In this document: positions 8,246 to 16,977 of the stretch, in pieces
How positions within the stretch are numbered: position 1 is the stretch's first letter
Layout of the letters: every line of letters begins with the position of its first letter
Assembly: GCF_004919105.1 (NCBI RefSeq)
Contig: NZ_STGK01000002.1
Location: forward strand, 372,001-436,000
Reading direction: 5' to 3'
Source of the DNA: Nocardioides sp. GY 10113
GTDB lineage: Bacteria > Actinomycetota > Actinomycetes > Propionibacteriales > Nocardioidaceae
DNA length: 64,000 nt
Notes under the pieces: generated by a model
Databases searched by the model: none
Told to the model about the DNA's origin: nothing
The model's input: only the letters and a program-made list of their open reading frames with translations
Translations under genes and position numbers: made by a program

Positions 8246-10404
8246 GCAGCCAGCGGCTCCACCGCGATCGGCACCCCGGACAGGTGCGCCATCCCGGCCA
8301 GCCGCTCCACCTCGCCGACCTCGGCGGCCACCAGCCGGTTCACGTTCGGCCCCCCGGCGGCGTTCGCACGCCGCCAGCCGCCGGCGTGGCCCCAGCCGTG
8401 CGGGACCGCGACCGTGCCCGGCCCCACCTCGTCGGTGACCCGCGCGACCGTCTCGATCTCGCCGTGGCGCGAGCGGATCCGCACGCCGGCGCCCTCCTCG
8501 ACGCCGAGCGCCGCCGCGTCCACCGGGTTGATCCGCGCCCGGTGCCGGCGCGCCTCGCCCCGCATCAGGGTCGGGCTGTTGTGCAGCCACGAGTTGAGCG
8601 AACGCATCTCCCGCAGCGGGATCAGCCGCAACGGGTACGCCGGGTCGCTCTCGTGCCGGTCCCCCAACCGCGCCAGCTCCGCCACGATCTCCGGGGCGTC
8701 GAGCCGCACCCGGTGCCCCGGCAGCCGCACCACCTCCGTGCGCAGCCCGGTCGGCGGCGCGTCGGCCAGCACGATGCCGTGCGGCGCCGAGCGCACCCGT
8801 CGCGCCGACAGCCCGCCGCGACGCAGCCCGAACCGATCGCCGTAGGGACCGATCCTGACCAGCGCGTCCAGCACCCGGCGCGGGGTCAGGCCCAGCCGCC
8901 CGACCAGGCGGCCCGCCCGTCCCGGCGCGAAGGGCCCGAGGCCGGCGGCGCGCAGCACGTCGTCCAGCACCCGCCACTCCGGTCGCGCCTCGCCGTACGG
9001 GGCGACCACCGCGGGCGTCGCCTGCACGAACGGCTGCCCGGCGTTCGCCAGCATCACCGTGATGTCCTCGCGCTCCAGGAACGTGGTCGCGGGCAGCACG
9101 TAGTCGGCGTACCGGCTGGTCTCGTTGAGGTAGAGGTCGACCGCGACGTGCAGGTCGAGCGCCGGCAGCGCCGCGGTCAGCCGGTCCGGGTCCGGGGTGG
9201 AGTGGGCGGGGTTGCCGGCGAGGGTGAACAGCGCCCGCAGCTGGCCGGTGCCCGGCGTGACGATCTCGTCGGCGATCACCGCCGCCGGGAACGTCCCGAG
9301 CACGTCGGGGAAGCCACCGACCCGCGATCGGGCGGCACCGTAGCTGGCCTGGCCGGAGCGCTCCGCGAGGTCCTCCATCGGCACCACACCGCGGACGAAG
9401 AGCGCGCCGCCGGCCCGGTCCAGGTTGCCGGTGACGAGGTTGAGCACGTCGATCAGGTAGTTGGCCAGGGTGCCGTGACGGCCCAGGCAGACCCCGAGCC
9501 GGCCGTAGGCGACCGCCGACGGTGCGGCGGCGAAGTCGCGGGCCAGTCGCCGTACCTGCTCGGCGTGGACGCCCGTCCGCTCCTCGGTCCGCTCCGGCGG
9601 GTGGTCGGCGACCGCGCGCCGCACGAACGCGATCCCGGAGCTCTGCTCGGCGATCGCCGCCTCGTCCGCGAGACCCTCGCCGAGCACCACGTGCAGCAGC
9701 GAGAGCAGCAGCCACACGTCGGCGTCGGGGCGCACCGCCACGTGCTCGAAGGCCCGCGCGGTCTCGGTGCGGCGCGGGTCCACCACCACCACCCGGCCGC
9801 CGCGGCCGGTGATGTCCTTGAGCACCTCGCGGACCCGCGGCACCCGGACCAGGCTCATGTGCGAGACCAGCGGGTTGGCGCCGAGCACCAGCAGGAAGTC
9901 GGTGCGCCACAGGTCCGGGAAGGGGGTCTGGGTCAGGGCGCCGTAGAGCAGCCTGTTGGCCACCATCCGGCTGTTGGAGTCCTGCGAGCCCGGGGTGTAG
10001 ATCTGCGGCACGCCGAGCGCTCCCCGGAACGCGCCGAGCCACAGCGCCAGCTCGCTGTTGAAGCCGGCCGGGTTGCCGACGTACATGCCGACCGAGGAGC
10101 CGCCGTGTCCGGCCACGACGTCCGCCAGGCGGGAGCCGATGTCGGCCAGCGCCCGGTCCCAGGAGACCCGCTCGAACGCCCCGTCCGGGCGCCGGCGCAG
10201 CGGGTGCAGCACGCGATCCTCGTCGTTCTGCACCTCGGTGAAGGCCAGTCCCTTGGGGCAGACCTGGCCCCGCGAGAGCGGATGGTCCGGATCCGGGGCG
10301 AGGCCGAGCAGCCGCCCGTCCTGCACCGTGGCGATCAGGCCGCACAGCGGCTCGCAGAGGCGGCAGAACGTCGGGTGCTGGGTCGCCCGGCTCGAATCGG
10401 ACAT
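8182..10404 (-). CDS. Molybdopterin-dependent oxidoreductase (DMSO reductase/formate dehydrogenase superfamily)
   Basis: Large Mo/W-bis-MGD enzyme of 740 aa. The N-terminal [4Fe-4S] motif is C14-x2-C17-x3-C21-x27-C49 (FCRLCEPLCG...GQVCPKG). The Molybdopterin domain follows (PGSQDSNS near 140; GANPLVSHMS; VVVDPRRTETA), then the C-terminal dinucleotide-binding domain (RINPVDAAALGVEEGAGVRI ... AVPHGWGH). There is no Tat signal, so it acts in the cytoplasm. No electron-transfer subunit, FdhD or cofactor gene is adjacent, so partner and substrate are unknown; it resembles the single-subunit assimilatory or orphan oxidoreductases common in actinobacteria. Start ATG 10404 is supported by GAGGTGA upstream; in-frame extension to 10662 would run through the divergent nitroreductase gene and is rejected. 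Confidence 0.88.
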   Translation of the reverse strand: MSDSSRATQHPTFCRLCEPLCGLIATVQDGRLLGLAPDPDHPLSRGQVCPKGLAFTEVQNDEDRVLHPLRRRPDGAFERVSWDRALADIGSRLADVVAGHGGSSVGMYVGNPAGFNSELALWLGAFRGALGVPQIYTPGSQDSNSRMVANRLLYGALTQTPFPDLWRTDFLLVLGANPLVSHMSLVRVPRVREVLKDITGRGGRVVVVDPRRTETARAFEHVAVRPDADVWLLLSLLHVVLGEGLADEAAIAEQSSGIAFVRRAVADHPPERTEERTGVHAEQVRRLARDFAAAPSAVAYGRLGVCLGRHGTLANYLIDVLNLVTGNLDRAGGALFVRGVVPMEDLAERSGQASYGAARSRVGGFPDVLGTFPAAVIADEIVTPGTGQLRALFTLAGNPAHSTPDPDRLTAALPALDLHVAVDLYLNETSRYADYVLPATTFLEREDITVMLANAGQPFVQATPAVVAPYGEARPEWRVLDDVLRAAGLGPFAPGRAGRLVGRLGLTPRRVLDALVRIGPYGDRFGLRRGGLSARRVRSAPHGIVLADAPPTGLRTEVVRLPGHRVRLDAPEIVAELARLGDRHESDPAYPLRLIPLREMRSLNSWLHNSPTLMRGEARRHRARINPVDAAALGVEEGAGVRIRSRHGEIETVARVTDEVGPGTVAVPHGWGHAGGWRRANAAGGPNVNRLVAAEVGEVERLAGMAHLSGVPIAVEPLAAQPAGSVEAVGAANEVSAGPA

Positions 10405-10420
10405 GCGCGTCACCTCGAAT

Positions 10421-10434
10421 GAGAACAGGTTCTC
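10421..10434. promoter_or_regulatory. Perfect palindrome GAGAAC-AG-GTTCTC, putative operator
   Basis: Six-base arms around 2 nt, located between the divergent oxidoreductase and nitroreductase genes, 17 bp from the start of the former. The AACnnGTT core resembles operators of lipid-catabolism TetR repressors, though the flanks do not fit the KstR pattern. The cognate regulator is not identifiable. TAGGGT at 10443-10448 could be the -10 box for the plus-strand genes. Confidence 0.5.
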
Positions 10435-10483
10435 GCTGAGACTAGGGTCCGCTGTGGCCGCCGTCACCCCTACGCTGCCAGGC

Positions 10484-11155
10484 GTGGACTTCAGCAACCT
10501 GATGGAGCGCCGGTGGAGCTGCCGCGCGTTCCGCGACGAGCCGTTGCCCGACGACCTGCTCACCGAGCTCCTGGCCACCGCCCAGCGCACCCCGTCGTGG
10601 TGCAACAGCCAGCCGTGGCAGGTGCACCTCCTCGGCGGCGACGCGCTCGCCTGGTTCCGCACGGAGCTGGCGGGCCGCGTGGCCGCCGACCCGCTGGGGG
10701 TGGCCAGCGACCTGCCGCTGCCCGGCGGCTACCACGGGGTCTACGACGAGCGCCGGCGCGCGGCCGGGTACGCGCTCTACCAGAGCCTCGGCATCGACCG
10801 CTCCGACAAGGCAGCGCGGGCCGCGGCGATGATGGAGAACTACGACTTCTTCGGCGCGCCGAACGCGCTGATCGTCACGACCGACAAGGCACAGGGACCC
10901 TACGGAGCCGTCGACTGCGGCGCCTACGTCACCAACCTGATGAACGCCGCCCTGGACCGGGGCGTCGCGACGATCGCCCAGGGCGCGATCGGGGTCTACG
11001 CGGGCGTCGTACGGGATCTGCTGGACCTGCCCGAGGACCGGCTCGTCGTCTGCGCGGTGGCGCTCGGCTGGCCGGCCGAGGAGCACCCGGTCAACGGCTT
11101 CCGCACCGATCGGGCCGACCTGACCGACGTGGTGCACGTGGTGGCGGCGCCGTGA
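10484..11155 (+). CDS. Nitroreductase family protein
   Basis: 223-aa FMN-dependent NAD(P)H oxidoreductase of the nitroreductase fold. The N-terminal VDFSNLMERRWSCRAF carries the conserved RR.S.R.F FMN-phosphate contact, and QRTPSWCNSQPWQVH near 32-46 is the PS..NSQPW cofactor signature. The C-terminal segment ends GWPAEEHPVNGFRTDRADL, as in nitroreductases of CoA-ester catabolic loci. Start is set at GTG 10484 because VDF matches family N-termini; GTG 10454, 5 nt after TAGGGT, would be a leaderless alternative adding ten residues. It overlaps the following crotonase by 4 nt (GTGA), so the two are co-translated and probably work on the same substrate. Confidence 0.85.
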   Translation: MDFSNLMERRWSCRAFRDEPLPDDLLTELLATAQRTPSWCNSQPWQVHLLGGDALAWFRTELAGRVAADPLGVASDLPLPGGYHGVYDERRRAAGYALYQSLGIDRSDKAARAAAMMENYDFFGAPNALIVTTDKAQGPYGAVDCGAYVTNLMNAALDRGVATIAQGAIGVYAGVVRDLLDLPEDRLVVCAVALGWPAEEHPVNGFRTDRADLTDVVHVVAAP

Positions 11156-11904
11156 CCGATCCCCTCCTGGTCGAGCGCGACGGCGGCGTGCTGGTCATGA
11201 CGCTGAACCGGCCGGCGAAGCGCAACGCGCTGGACCGCTCGCTGACCGACGCCCTCTCCGCCGCACTGGACACCCTCGACGACGACCCGTCGCTGCACGT
11301 CGGGATCGTCGGCGCGCAGGGCCCGGTCTTCAGCGCCGGGACCGACCTGACCGAGCCGGCCAGCCCGGCCACCGACCGCGGCGGGGAGTACGGCGCGGTC
11401 CGGCGCCGGCGGAGCACGCCGCTGATCGCGGCCGTCGACGGGCCGGCGCTGGGCGGCGGGTTCGAGCTGGTGCTGGCCTGCGACCTCGTCGTGGCAGGCC
11501 GGGATGCGCGGTTCGGACTGCCGGAGGTGGCCCGGGGGCTGGTGCCGACCTGCGCCGGGCTGTTCCGGGCGCCCGACCGGCTGCCGCCGACGATCGCGGC
11601 CGAGCTCGTGCTGACCGGCGACCCGATCGACGCCGACCGCGCCCACCAGGTCGGGCTGGTCAACGTGCTGGTGGCCGCCGGCGAGGCACTGGAGGCCGCC
11701 CGGGCCCTGGCCGCGCGGATCCAGCGCAACTCCCCCGACGCGGTCTCCGCGGCGCTCCGGGCGCTGCACGACGGACGGGCGCCGGCCGAGGCGACCGGCT
11801 GGACCGCCACCGACCTGGCGATCGAGCGGATGCTGCGCTCCCCCGACGTGACCGAGGGGGTCACCGCCTTCTTCGAGCGGCGCCGGCCGCGCTGGTCCCG
11901 CTGA
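11152..11904 (+). CDS. Enoyl-CoA hydratase/isomerase (crotonase) family protein
   Basis: 250-aa crotonase. The N-terminus VLVMTLNRPAKRNALD is the family signature. The two oxyanion-hole stretches are SAGTDL near residue 63 and VDGPALGGGFELVLACDL near 92-109. FGLPEVARGLVPTC near 122-135 carries the PE of the active-site loop; the usual GAGG after it is replaced by TCAG. It should act on an acyl-CoA thioester (hydration, isomerisation or hydrolysis); the exact reaction is open. GTG 11152 overlaps the nitroreductase stop, so the pair is translationally coupled. A long inverted repeat downstream probably ends the transcript. Confidence 0.87.
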   Translation: MTDPLLVERDGGVLVMTLNRPAKRNALDRSLTDALSAALDTLDDDPSLHVGIVGAQGPVFSAGTDLTEPASPATDRGGEYGAVRRRRSTPLIAAVDGPALGGGFELVLACDLVVAGRDARFGLPEVARGLVPTCAGLFRAPDRLPPTIAAELVLTGDPIDADRAHQVGLVNVLVAAGEALEAARALAARIQRNSPDAVSAALRALHDGRAPAEATGWTATDLAIERMLRSPDVTEGVTAFFERRRPRWSR

Positions 11905-11914
11905 CCGCGCTCGT

Positions 11915-12056
11915 ACGGGCGGACGGGCGGACGGGCGGACGGGCGGACGGGCGCCCACCCTCCCCGCGAGTGGGTGGAAAGCACCGCCCGAGTCGTGAGA
12001 AAGCGCCGCCCGAGATGGTGCCTTCTCACGACTCGGCCGGCGCTTTCCACCCACTC
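11915..12056. repeat. 8-bp tandem array followed by a 34-bp imperfect inverted repeat
   Basis: Between convergent genes. First, almost five head-to-tail copies of ACGGGCGG cover 11915-11953. Then arms 11968-12001 and 12023-12056 match as reverse complements at 32 of 34 positions around a 21-nt loop. Transcribed from either side it would fold into a very stable hairpin, so it can serve as a bidirectional terminator. A partial third copy of the arm sequence (CACTCGGGCGGGGCTTTCGACCGACTCG region, 12052-12079) follows. The length of the arms is more than a simple terminator needs and may mark a dispersed repeat family. Confidence 0.8.
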
Positions 12057-12084
12057 GGGCGGGGCTTTCGACCGACTCGCGGTG

Positions 12085-12405
12085 TCAGAGGTTGAGCAGG
12101 GCGATGCAGACCGTCGATCCCGCGAGGATGCTGAGCGCGCCGTTGCGCCGCCACAGGTGGGTGCCGATCGTGACCGCGGCGCCGAGCAGCCTTGCGGTCG
12201 TCCCGGAGGGGTCGGACAGGTCGAGGCCGGAGAGGCAGTAGACGACCAGGATCACCACGACGCCCAGCGGCATCCAGCGGGCCAGGTCGAGCAGCAGCGC
12301 GGAGCCGCGCAGCCGGTCGGCGATCGCGAACGGCAGCGCCCGGGTGGCCACGGTGACCGCGATCGCGACCGCGAGACCGGCGCCGAGGTAGAGCGGGTCA
12401 GGCAC
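12085..12405 (-). CDS. azlD: AzlD family branched-chain amino acid exporter small subunit
   Basis: 106-aa membrane protein with three to four helices (VATRALPFAIADRL, WMPLGVVVILVVYCL, AVTIGTHLWRRNGALSILAGSTVCIALL). The RALPF motif and short length are typical of AzlD, the small partner of AzlC in exporters of branched-chain amino acids and similar amphipathic amino acids. Start GTG 12405 overlaps the azlC stop by 8 nt, so it is translationally coupled. Longer readings start inside azlC and are not needed. Confidence 0.85.
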   Translation of the reverse strand: MPDPLYLGAGLAVAIAVTVATRALPFAIADRLRGSALLLDLARWMPLGVVVILVVYCLSGLDLSDPSGTTARLLGAAVTIGTHLWRRNGALSILAGSTVCIALLNL

Positions 12406-13153
12406 CGGCCACCGCCACCGGACGCAGGCGGCGCGCGTGGTGACGCACGGCCATCGCGGCACCGAAGCCGACCATCGCCACCAGCAGCATGGCGCCCGGG
12501 AAGAGCAGCATCGCGCCGGCCGCGGCCGCCACCGCGACCATCAGCCCCAGGCGGTCCGGGGCGGCCCGGAAGGCGTCGAGGGCCAGTACCAGGAAGAGGG
12601 CGGTGAGCACGAAGTCGAGACCCTCCAGGCCCTGCAGCAGCGAGGCGCCGAGCACGCTGCCCAGCAGCGACCCGCCCGCCCAGGAGAGATGGGTGCCGGC
12701 CTGGGTCCACAGGATCCGACCGGTGCTGAGCTCGGCGGGCGCCTTCGTGCTCAGCATCGCGAAGGCCTCGTCGGTGAGCGAGAAGACGCTGTAGGCCTTC
12801 CCCCACCGTCCCCGGACCCGGCCGAGCGGGAACGACAGCCCGTAGAACAGGTGCCGGGCGTTGACCATGAACGTCGTCGTGCCGACGGCGAGCAGCGGAG
12901 CGCCCACCGCCCACATCCCGATCAGCAGGAACTCCGCGGAGCCGGCGAAGAGCGTCAGCGAGACCAGCGGAGAGAACCACCACGGGAAGCCGGTGCCGAC
13001 CGAGAGCACCCCGAGCCCGACCCCCAGGGCGCCGACGCCGATCCAGACCGGGCCGGCCTCGGCCACGGCCGGCGCCAGACCCGACCGCAGACCCGATCGC
13101 GGGCCCGACGCGGGACGCGCTGGCGTCGCCGTCGCGGCCTGGTCGAGAAGCAT
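12398..13153 (-). CDS. azlC: AzlC family branched-chain amino acid exporter large subunit
   Basis: 251-aa membrane permease subunit. The family signatures are visible: FAGSAEFLLIGMW near 80-92, TTTFMVNARHLFYGLSF near 103-119 (consensus NLRxxLxGxS) and SLTDEAFA near 136. AzlC pairs with AzlD to export branched-chain amino acids. The first 30 residues are Ala/Arg-rich and may be cytoplasmic. No ribosome site is visible before ATG 13153, but TAGCGT lies 6 nt upstream, so the message may be leaderless. Divergent from an Lrp-family gene, the same partnership as azlB-azlCD in Bacillus. Confidence 0.87.
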   Translation of the reverse strand: MLLDQAATATPARPASGPRSGLRSGLAPAVAEAGPVWIGVGALGVGLGVLSVGTGFPWWFSPLVSLTLFAGSAEFLLIGMWAVGAPLLAVGTTTFMVNARHLFYGLSFPLGRVRGRWGKAYSVFSLTDEAFAMLSTKAPAELSTGRILWTQAGTHLSWAGGSLLGSVLGASLLQGLEGLDFVLTALFLVLALDAFRAAPDRLGLMVAVAAAAGAMLLFPGAMLLVAMVGFGAAMAVRHHARRLRPVAVAGA

Positions 13154-13233
13154 GGGCGCACGCTAGGGGGATTCGCACGCAATGTGCTGTCCCGTTGTTG
13201 CCGAACTCGCCCCGAGCGCGCACTCTGATGGGT

Positions 13234-13674
13234 ATGGACGATCTCGACCGCGCAATTATCGACGAGTTGCGGCGCGACGGGCGGCTCACGAACCAGGAAC
13301 TGGCCTCCCGCGTCGGCCTCACGCCCGCCCCGTGCCTGCGCCGGGTACGCCGCCTGGAGGCCGACGGCGTGATCCTCGGCTACACCGCGCGCGTGGACGA
13401 GGCGGCGCTCGGGCGCGGCTTGGAGGTGATCATCAACGCCGACCTGGTCGCCAAGGACCTGGCCACCGTCGAGGCGTTCGAGGCGCGCGTGGCGGCGCTC
13501 GACGAGGTCGCCGAGCTGCGCCGGATGTTCGGCCTGCCCGACTACATGATCCGGGCCCGTACGGCGGACTTCGCCTCCTACGAGAAGTGGCTGACCAGCA
13601 AGATCCTGGGCGACCCGGCCATCGCCCGGGTCGACTCCCGGCTCACGATGAAGATCGTCAAGTCAGCGGGCTGA
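13234..13674 (+). CDS. Lrp/AsnC family transcriptional regulator
   Basis: 146-aa feast/famine regulator. The N-terminal winged HTH (MDDLDRAIIDELRRDGRLTNQELASRVGLTPAPCLRRV, residues about 1-38) is followed by the RAM ligand-binding domain (about 60-140). Members bind an amino acid and regulate amino-acid transport or metabolism; divergence from azlCD suggests this one controls that exporter. Starts at ATG 13228 and 13234 are both possible; neither has a strong ribosome site. The linker DGVILGYTARVDEAALG is typical of the family. Confidence 0.88.
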   Translation: MDDLDRAIIDELRRDGRLTNQELASRVGLTPAPCLRRVRRLEADGVILGYTARVDEAALGRGLEVIINADLVAKDLATVEAFEARVAALDEVAELRRMFGLPDYMIRARTADFASYEKWLTSKILGDPAIARVDSRLTMKIVKSAG

Positions 13675-13743
13675 CCCCGCGCCCGGCGTGCCGCCTGGTG
13701 GACCCGACCCGCGGGTAGCATCCGTGGCCCTGAGACTCGATGC

Positions 13744-15237
13744 ATGCGTCAGCTGAGCGCCTTCGACAGCCAGTTCCTGCAGATCGAGTCCGCCACCACC
13801 CTCGGCCATGTCGGCACGCTGATCACGCTCGACACCCGGGAGGCGCCCGCCTGGGGTCTCGGGGTGGTCCGTTCACTGCTCGCCGAGCGGGTCCACCTGG
13901 CACCGGTCTTCCGGCAGCGGCTGGTCCAGGTTCCGTTCCGGTTGACCCGGCCGTACTGGGTGCCCGACCCCGACTTCGACCTTGCCCACCACGTCCGCGA
14001 GGTCGGCCTCCCGGCGGGCGGCACCGAGGTGCAGCTGGGCGAGCTGGTCGCCTTCCTGCACAGCCTCCCGCTCGATCGCTCGCGTCCGCTGTGGGAGGCA
14101 TGGGTGATCACCGGGCTGGCCGACGGCGCCGCCGCCATCTACACCAAGGTGCACCACTCCGCCATCGACGGGCTCTCCGGCGCGGAGGTGCTCGCGGCGG
14201 TGCTCGACCTGACCCGGGAGCCGCGGGCGGTCGAGCCCGAGCCCACGGGACTGATGGCGCTGCCCCTGCCGACGCCGACGACGGTCGTCCGGCAGGCGGC
14301 ACGGACACTGGTGCGCGCACCGAGGGCGGTGGTCGGCGCGACATCCACGCTGGTGCGCCATCTCGACCAGGTGCCCGGCGCGGCCAGGATCCCCACCGCA
14401 CGGGTGGTGAGCCAGGCCGCCGACCTGACGATGCGCGCCTTCGGCGCGCCCGCACGCCCGCGGGCGCCGAGGCTGCTCCGCGCACCGGACACTCCGCTCA
14501 ACCGGCCGATCTCCTCGCGGCGCTGCTTCGCGTACGGCTCGATCGCGCTGGGCGACGTCCGGCGGGTCCGGCGCCATGCCGGCGGGACGACGAACGACGC
14601 GGTGATGGCGCTCTGCACCACCGCACTGCGGCGCTGGCTGCTGGATCACGACGGCCTCCCCGACACGCCGCTGGTCGCCGCGGTCCCGGTGTCGACACGG
14701 GTACGGGGACGGAAGGGCGAGGGCAACGAGATCGCGACGATGCTGGCCGCCCTGCCCACCCACATCGCCGATCCGCTGGAGCGCCTGCGCGCCACCCGTG
14801 ACGAGATGGCCCGGGCCAAGGACGACTTCGACGCCTCTCCCATCGGCCTGCTGCACGACCTTGCCGTGCTGGTGCCGCCGGTGCTCAACGGAGCGGCGGT
14901 CAACGCGCTGATGCGGCTCGCGGCGATCCCCGGGGTCCCGTTCAACGTGATGGTGAGCAACGTCCCCGGGCCGCCGCGCGAGCTCTTCGTGGCCGGCGCC
15001 CGGGTGCAGGGGATGTACCCAGCGTCCGTGATCACCGACCTCACCGGAGCACTGAACATCACGCTGTTCTCGTACCGCGGCTCCCTGGACTTCGGGCTCA
15101 TCGCCGACCCGGCCCTGGTCCCGGATGTGTGGAACCTGGTCCGCTACCTGCAGGAGGCGGTTGCGGAGCTGATCGATGCCATCGACGCCGACGACGACCG
15201 GCCCGGGTCGAGTCGTGTGCCTGACACCGCCCCCTAG
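13744..15237 (+). CDS. Wax ester synthase/diacylglycerol acyltransferase (WS/DGAT)
   Basis: 497-aa bifunctional acyltransferase that transfers acyl-CoA to a long-chain alcohol or diacylglycerol for storage lipid. N-terminal LSAFDSQFLQIES matches the family LSxxDxxFLxxE motif, the catalytic HHxxxDG motif is HHSAIDG at 137-143, and the C-terminal NVMVSNVPGPPRELFVAGA region (residues about 400-418) contains the conserved SNVPGP. Full length is as expected (450-500 aa). It is membrane-associated. No ribosome site is seen; TAGCAT at 13716-13721 could be the -10 box. Stands alone, convergent with the antiporter gene. Confidence 0.92.
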   Translation: MRQLSAFDSQFLQIESATTLGHVGTLITLDTREAPAWGLGVVRSLLAERVHLAPVFRQRLVQVPFRLTRPYWVPDPDFDLAHHVREVGLPAGGTEVQLGELVAFLHSLPLDRSRPLWEAWVITGLADGAAAIYTKVHHSAIDGLSGAEVLAAVLDLTREPRAVEPEPTGLMALPLPTPTTVVRQAARTLVRAPRAVVGATSTLVRHLDQVPGAARIPTARVVSQAADLTMRAFGAPARPRAPRLLRAPDTPLNRPISSRRCFAYGSIALGDVRRVRRHAGGTTNDAVMALCTTALRRWLLDHDGLPDTPLVAAVPVSTRVRGRKGEGNEIATMLAALPTHIADPLERLRATRDEMARAKDDFDASPIGLLHDLAVLVPPVLNGAAVNALMRLAAIPGVPFNVMVSNVPGPPRELFVAGARVQGMYPASVITDLTGALNITLFSYRGSLDFGLIADPALVPDVWNLVRYLQEAVAELIDAIDADDDRPGSSRVPDTAP

Positions 15238-15257
15238 CGGGTTCTCGGGCACACGAC
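15212..15257. terminator. Hairpin spanning the WS/DGAT stop codon
   Basis: GTCGTGTGCC (15212-15221) pairs exactly with GGCACACGAC (15248-15257); the 26-nt loop contains the stop codon. It lies between convergent genes and could terminate both. Confidence 0.5.
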
Positions 15258-15288
15258 CGCCTGTGGACGACCGCTCCAGCGGCGCCGG

Positions 15289-16860
15289 TCAGTCCACGCC
15301 GGCAGCCGCCACGGCCCGGTCGGCCAGCTCGGTGCCGGCGCCGTCGTACAGCTGGAAGCCGGTGTCGGCGCCCCGGGCGGTGGCCTGGGCCAGGTCCTCG
15401 TCGAACTGGGCGACCACCGCGACCGTCCCCGGGTAGCCGCTCTCCCGGAGTCGGTTCAGCACCGCGAGGTTGCTGCCGTGGAACGGCATCGCGAGGAGCA
15501 CCATCCGAGTGCCGTGGAAGGCGTCGGCGGTCCACATCTCCGGGTCGGTCGCGTCGCCCTCCACCACGTGGTAGCCGGCGCCGACCAGCCGCTGGCAGCG
15601 CTCCCGGTCGGTCTCGATCCCCATCACGCGCAGGCCGAAGCCGTCGCGGAGCCGCTCGTAGGCCGCGCGACCGACCCGCCCCATCCCCAGTACGACGGCC
15701 TGGGTGTCGCCCACGTCGAGCAGCCGGTCCTCGGGGTGGATCCGGTCCAGCGGCCGGTCCGGCAGCAGCCGGCGCAGCAGCCGGACCAGGCCGTCCCCGC
15801 GGAAGGGCAGCGCCGAGAGCACGAAGCTGGCGGCGACGGCCGTGCCGAGGATCTGGATCCAGTCCTCCGACAGCAGGCCCTCGGGGGCGGCGACGACGAC
15901 GATCAGGCCGAACTCCGAGAAGTTCGCCAGCCCCAGGCCGGTCAGCACCGCGGTCCGGCGGCGGAACCGGAAGAGCCAGAAGAGCAGGGCGAACCCGAGC
16001 GCCTGCAGCGGGAGGAGCACCAGCAGGACCGCGACGACCAGCACCTCCGAGGGACTCGGCAGGCCGCCCAGGCCGATCGAGACGAAGAAGCCGACCAGCA
16101 GCAGGTCCTTGAGGGTGAACAGGCTCTTGGCGAGCTCGCCGGAGCGGGGCGCGGTGGCCAGCAGCATGCCCATCACCAGGGCCCCGAGGTCGCCCTTCAC
16201 CCCGAGGGAGTCGAAGAGCCAGTAGCCCGGCACGAAGGCGAGGACCACGCCGTACAGCGGCAGCAGCTCGTCGTGGCCGAGCCGGGTCAGGAAGAGCCGG
16301 AGCAGCGGGGCGGCGGGGAGCACCAGGAGCAGGAGAACGGCCCAGGGGCTCGGCGGGTGGCCCTCGGCGAGCGCGATGAAGGCGACGGCGGCCAGGTCCT
16401 GGATCACCAGCACGCCGATCGCGGTGCGCCCGCTCAGCGATCGGGTCGCGTTGCGCTCCTCGAGGAGCTTGACCACCAGCACCGTGCTGGAGAAGGAGAG
16501 GGCGAAGCCGACGAAGAGCCACCCCTCCGCGCCCGCGTCGGCGGCGGCCGCGATGCCGACCAGCGCGAGGACGCCGACCAGCGCGGCGCCGATGATCGTG
16601 CTGGCCACCATGTGCAGCGTGGTGGTCGCCCAGACCTCACGCCGGATCAGCGCACGCAGGTCCACCTTGAGGCCGACGCCGAAGAGGAGCACGGTGACGC
16701 CGAGGTCGGCGACCGTCTCGATCGACGGGGTGGCCTCGACGCCGAGAGGACTGAGCACGAAACCCGCCGCCAGGAAGCCGGCCAGGGGCGGCAGGCGCAG
16801 GGCGGTGGCGACGGCGCCACCGATCAGGGCGGCGAGGACGATCACCTCGGTGTCGTGCAC
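15289..16860 (-). CDS. Monovalent cation:proton antiporter-2 (KefB/CPA2) with TrkA-N domain
   Basis: 523-aa glutathione-regulated-type K+/H+ antiporter family member. Residues about 1-380 form 12-13 TM helices of the Na+/H+ exchanger fold, with GVGLKVDLRALIRR near 60-74, VLVIQDLAAVAFIAL near 150-165 (ion-binding Asp in QDLA) and LGALVMGMLLA. Residues about 392-510 are a RCK/TrkA-N nucleotide-binding domain, with VLGMGRVGRAAYERL as the GxGxxG loop and the acidic residue in IETDRERC. Probably exports K+ or Na+ in exchange for protons under control of a cytosolic nucleotide. GTG 16860 has GAGGAGAGG upstream. Confidence 0.9.
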   Translation of the reverse strand: MHDTEVIVLAALIGGAVATALRLPPLAGFLAAGFVLSPLGVEATPSIETVADLGVTVLLFGVGLKVDLRALIRREVWATTTLHMVASTIIGAALVGVLALVGIAAAADAGAEGWLFVGFALSFSSTVLVVKLLEERNATRSLSGRTAIGVLVIQDLAAVAFIALAEGHPPSPWAVLLLLVLPAAPLLRLFLTRLGHDELLPLYGVVLAFVPGYWLFDSLGVKGDLGALVMGMLLATAPRSGELAKSLFTLKDLLLVGFFVSIGLGGLPSPSEVLVVAVLLVLLPLQALGFALLFWLFRFRRRTAVLTGLGLANFSEFGLIVVVAAPEGLLSEDWIQILGTAVAASFVLSALPFRGDGLVRLLRRLLPDRPLDRIHPEDRLLDVGDTQAVVLGMGRVGRAAYERLRDGFGLRVMGIETDRERCQRLVGAGYHVVEGDATDPEMWTADAFHGTRMVLLAMPFHGSNLAVLNRLRESGYPGTVAVVAQFDEDLAQATARGADTGFQLYDGAGTELADRAVAAAGVD

Positions 16861-16977
16861 GGACCTCTCCTCGGCTCGGGTGCCCCGATCCTCCCAGCCC
16901 TGCGTTTCGGGCTCGGCACAACCTCAGAAACCGGCGAGCCGCGGCGGCGGGACCACCCCACCAACCGCCATAGATCA

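Noticed and set aside
7145..10422. Very long frames on both strands around the Mo-oxidoreductase
   Set aside because: They overlap the well-supported oxygenase and oxidoreductase genes in other frames and show no recognisable motif.
10405..10662. N-terminal extension of the Mo-oxidoreductase by 86 codons
   Set aside because: It runs through the divergent nitroreductase gene; the [4Fe-4S] motif begins 14 residues after ATG 10404 as in homologues.
11915..11953. Short tandem units as a CRISPR array
   Set aside because: Eight-base units without spacers are not CRISPR repeats; no cas gene is present.
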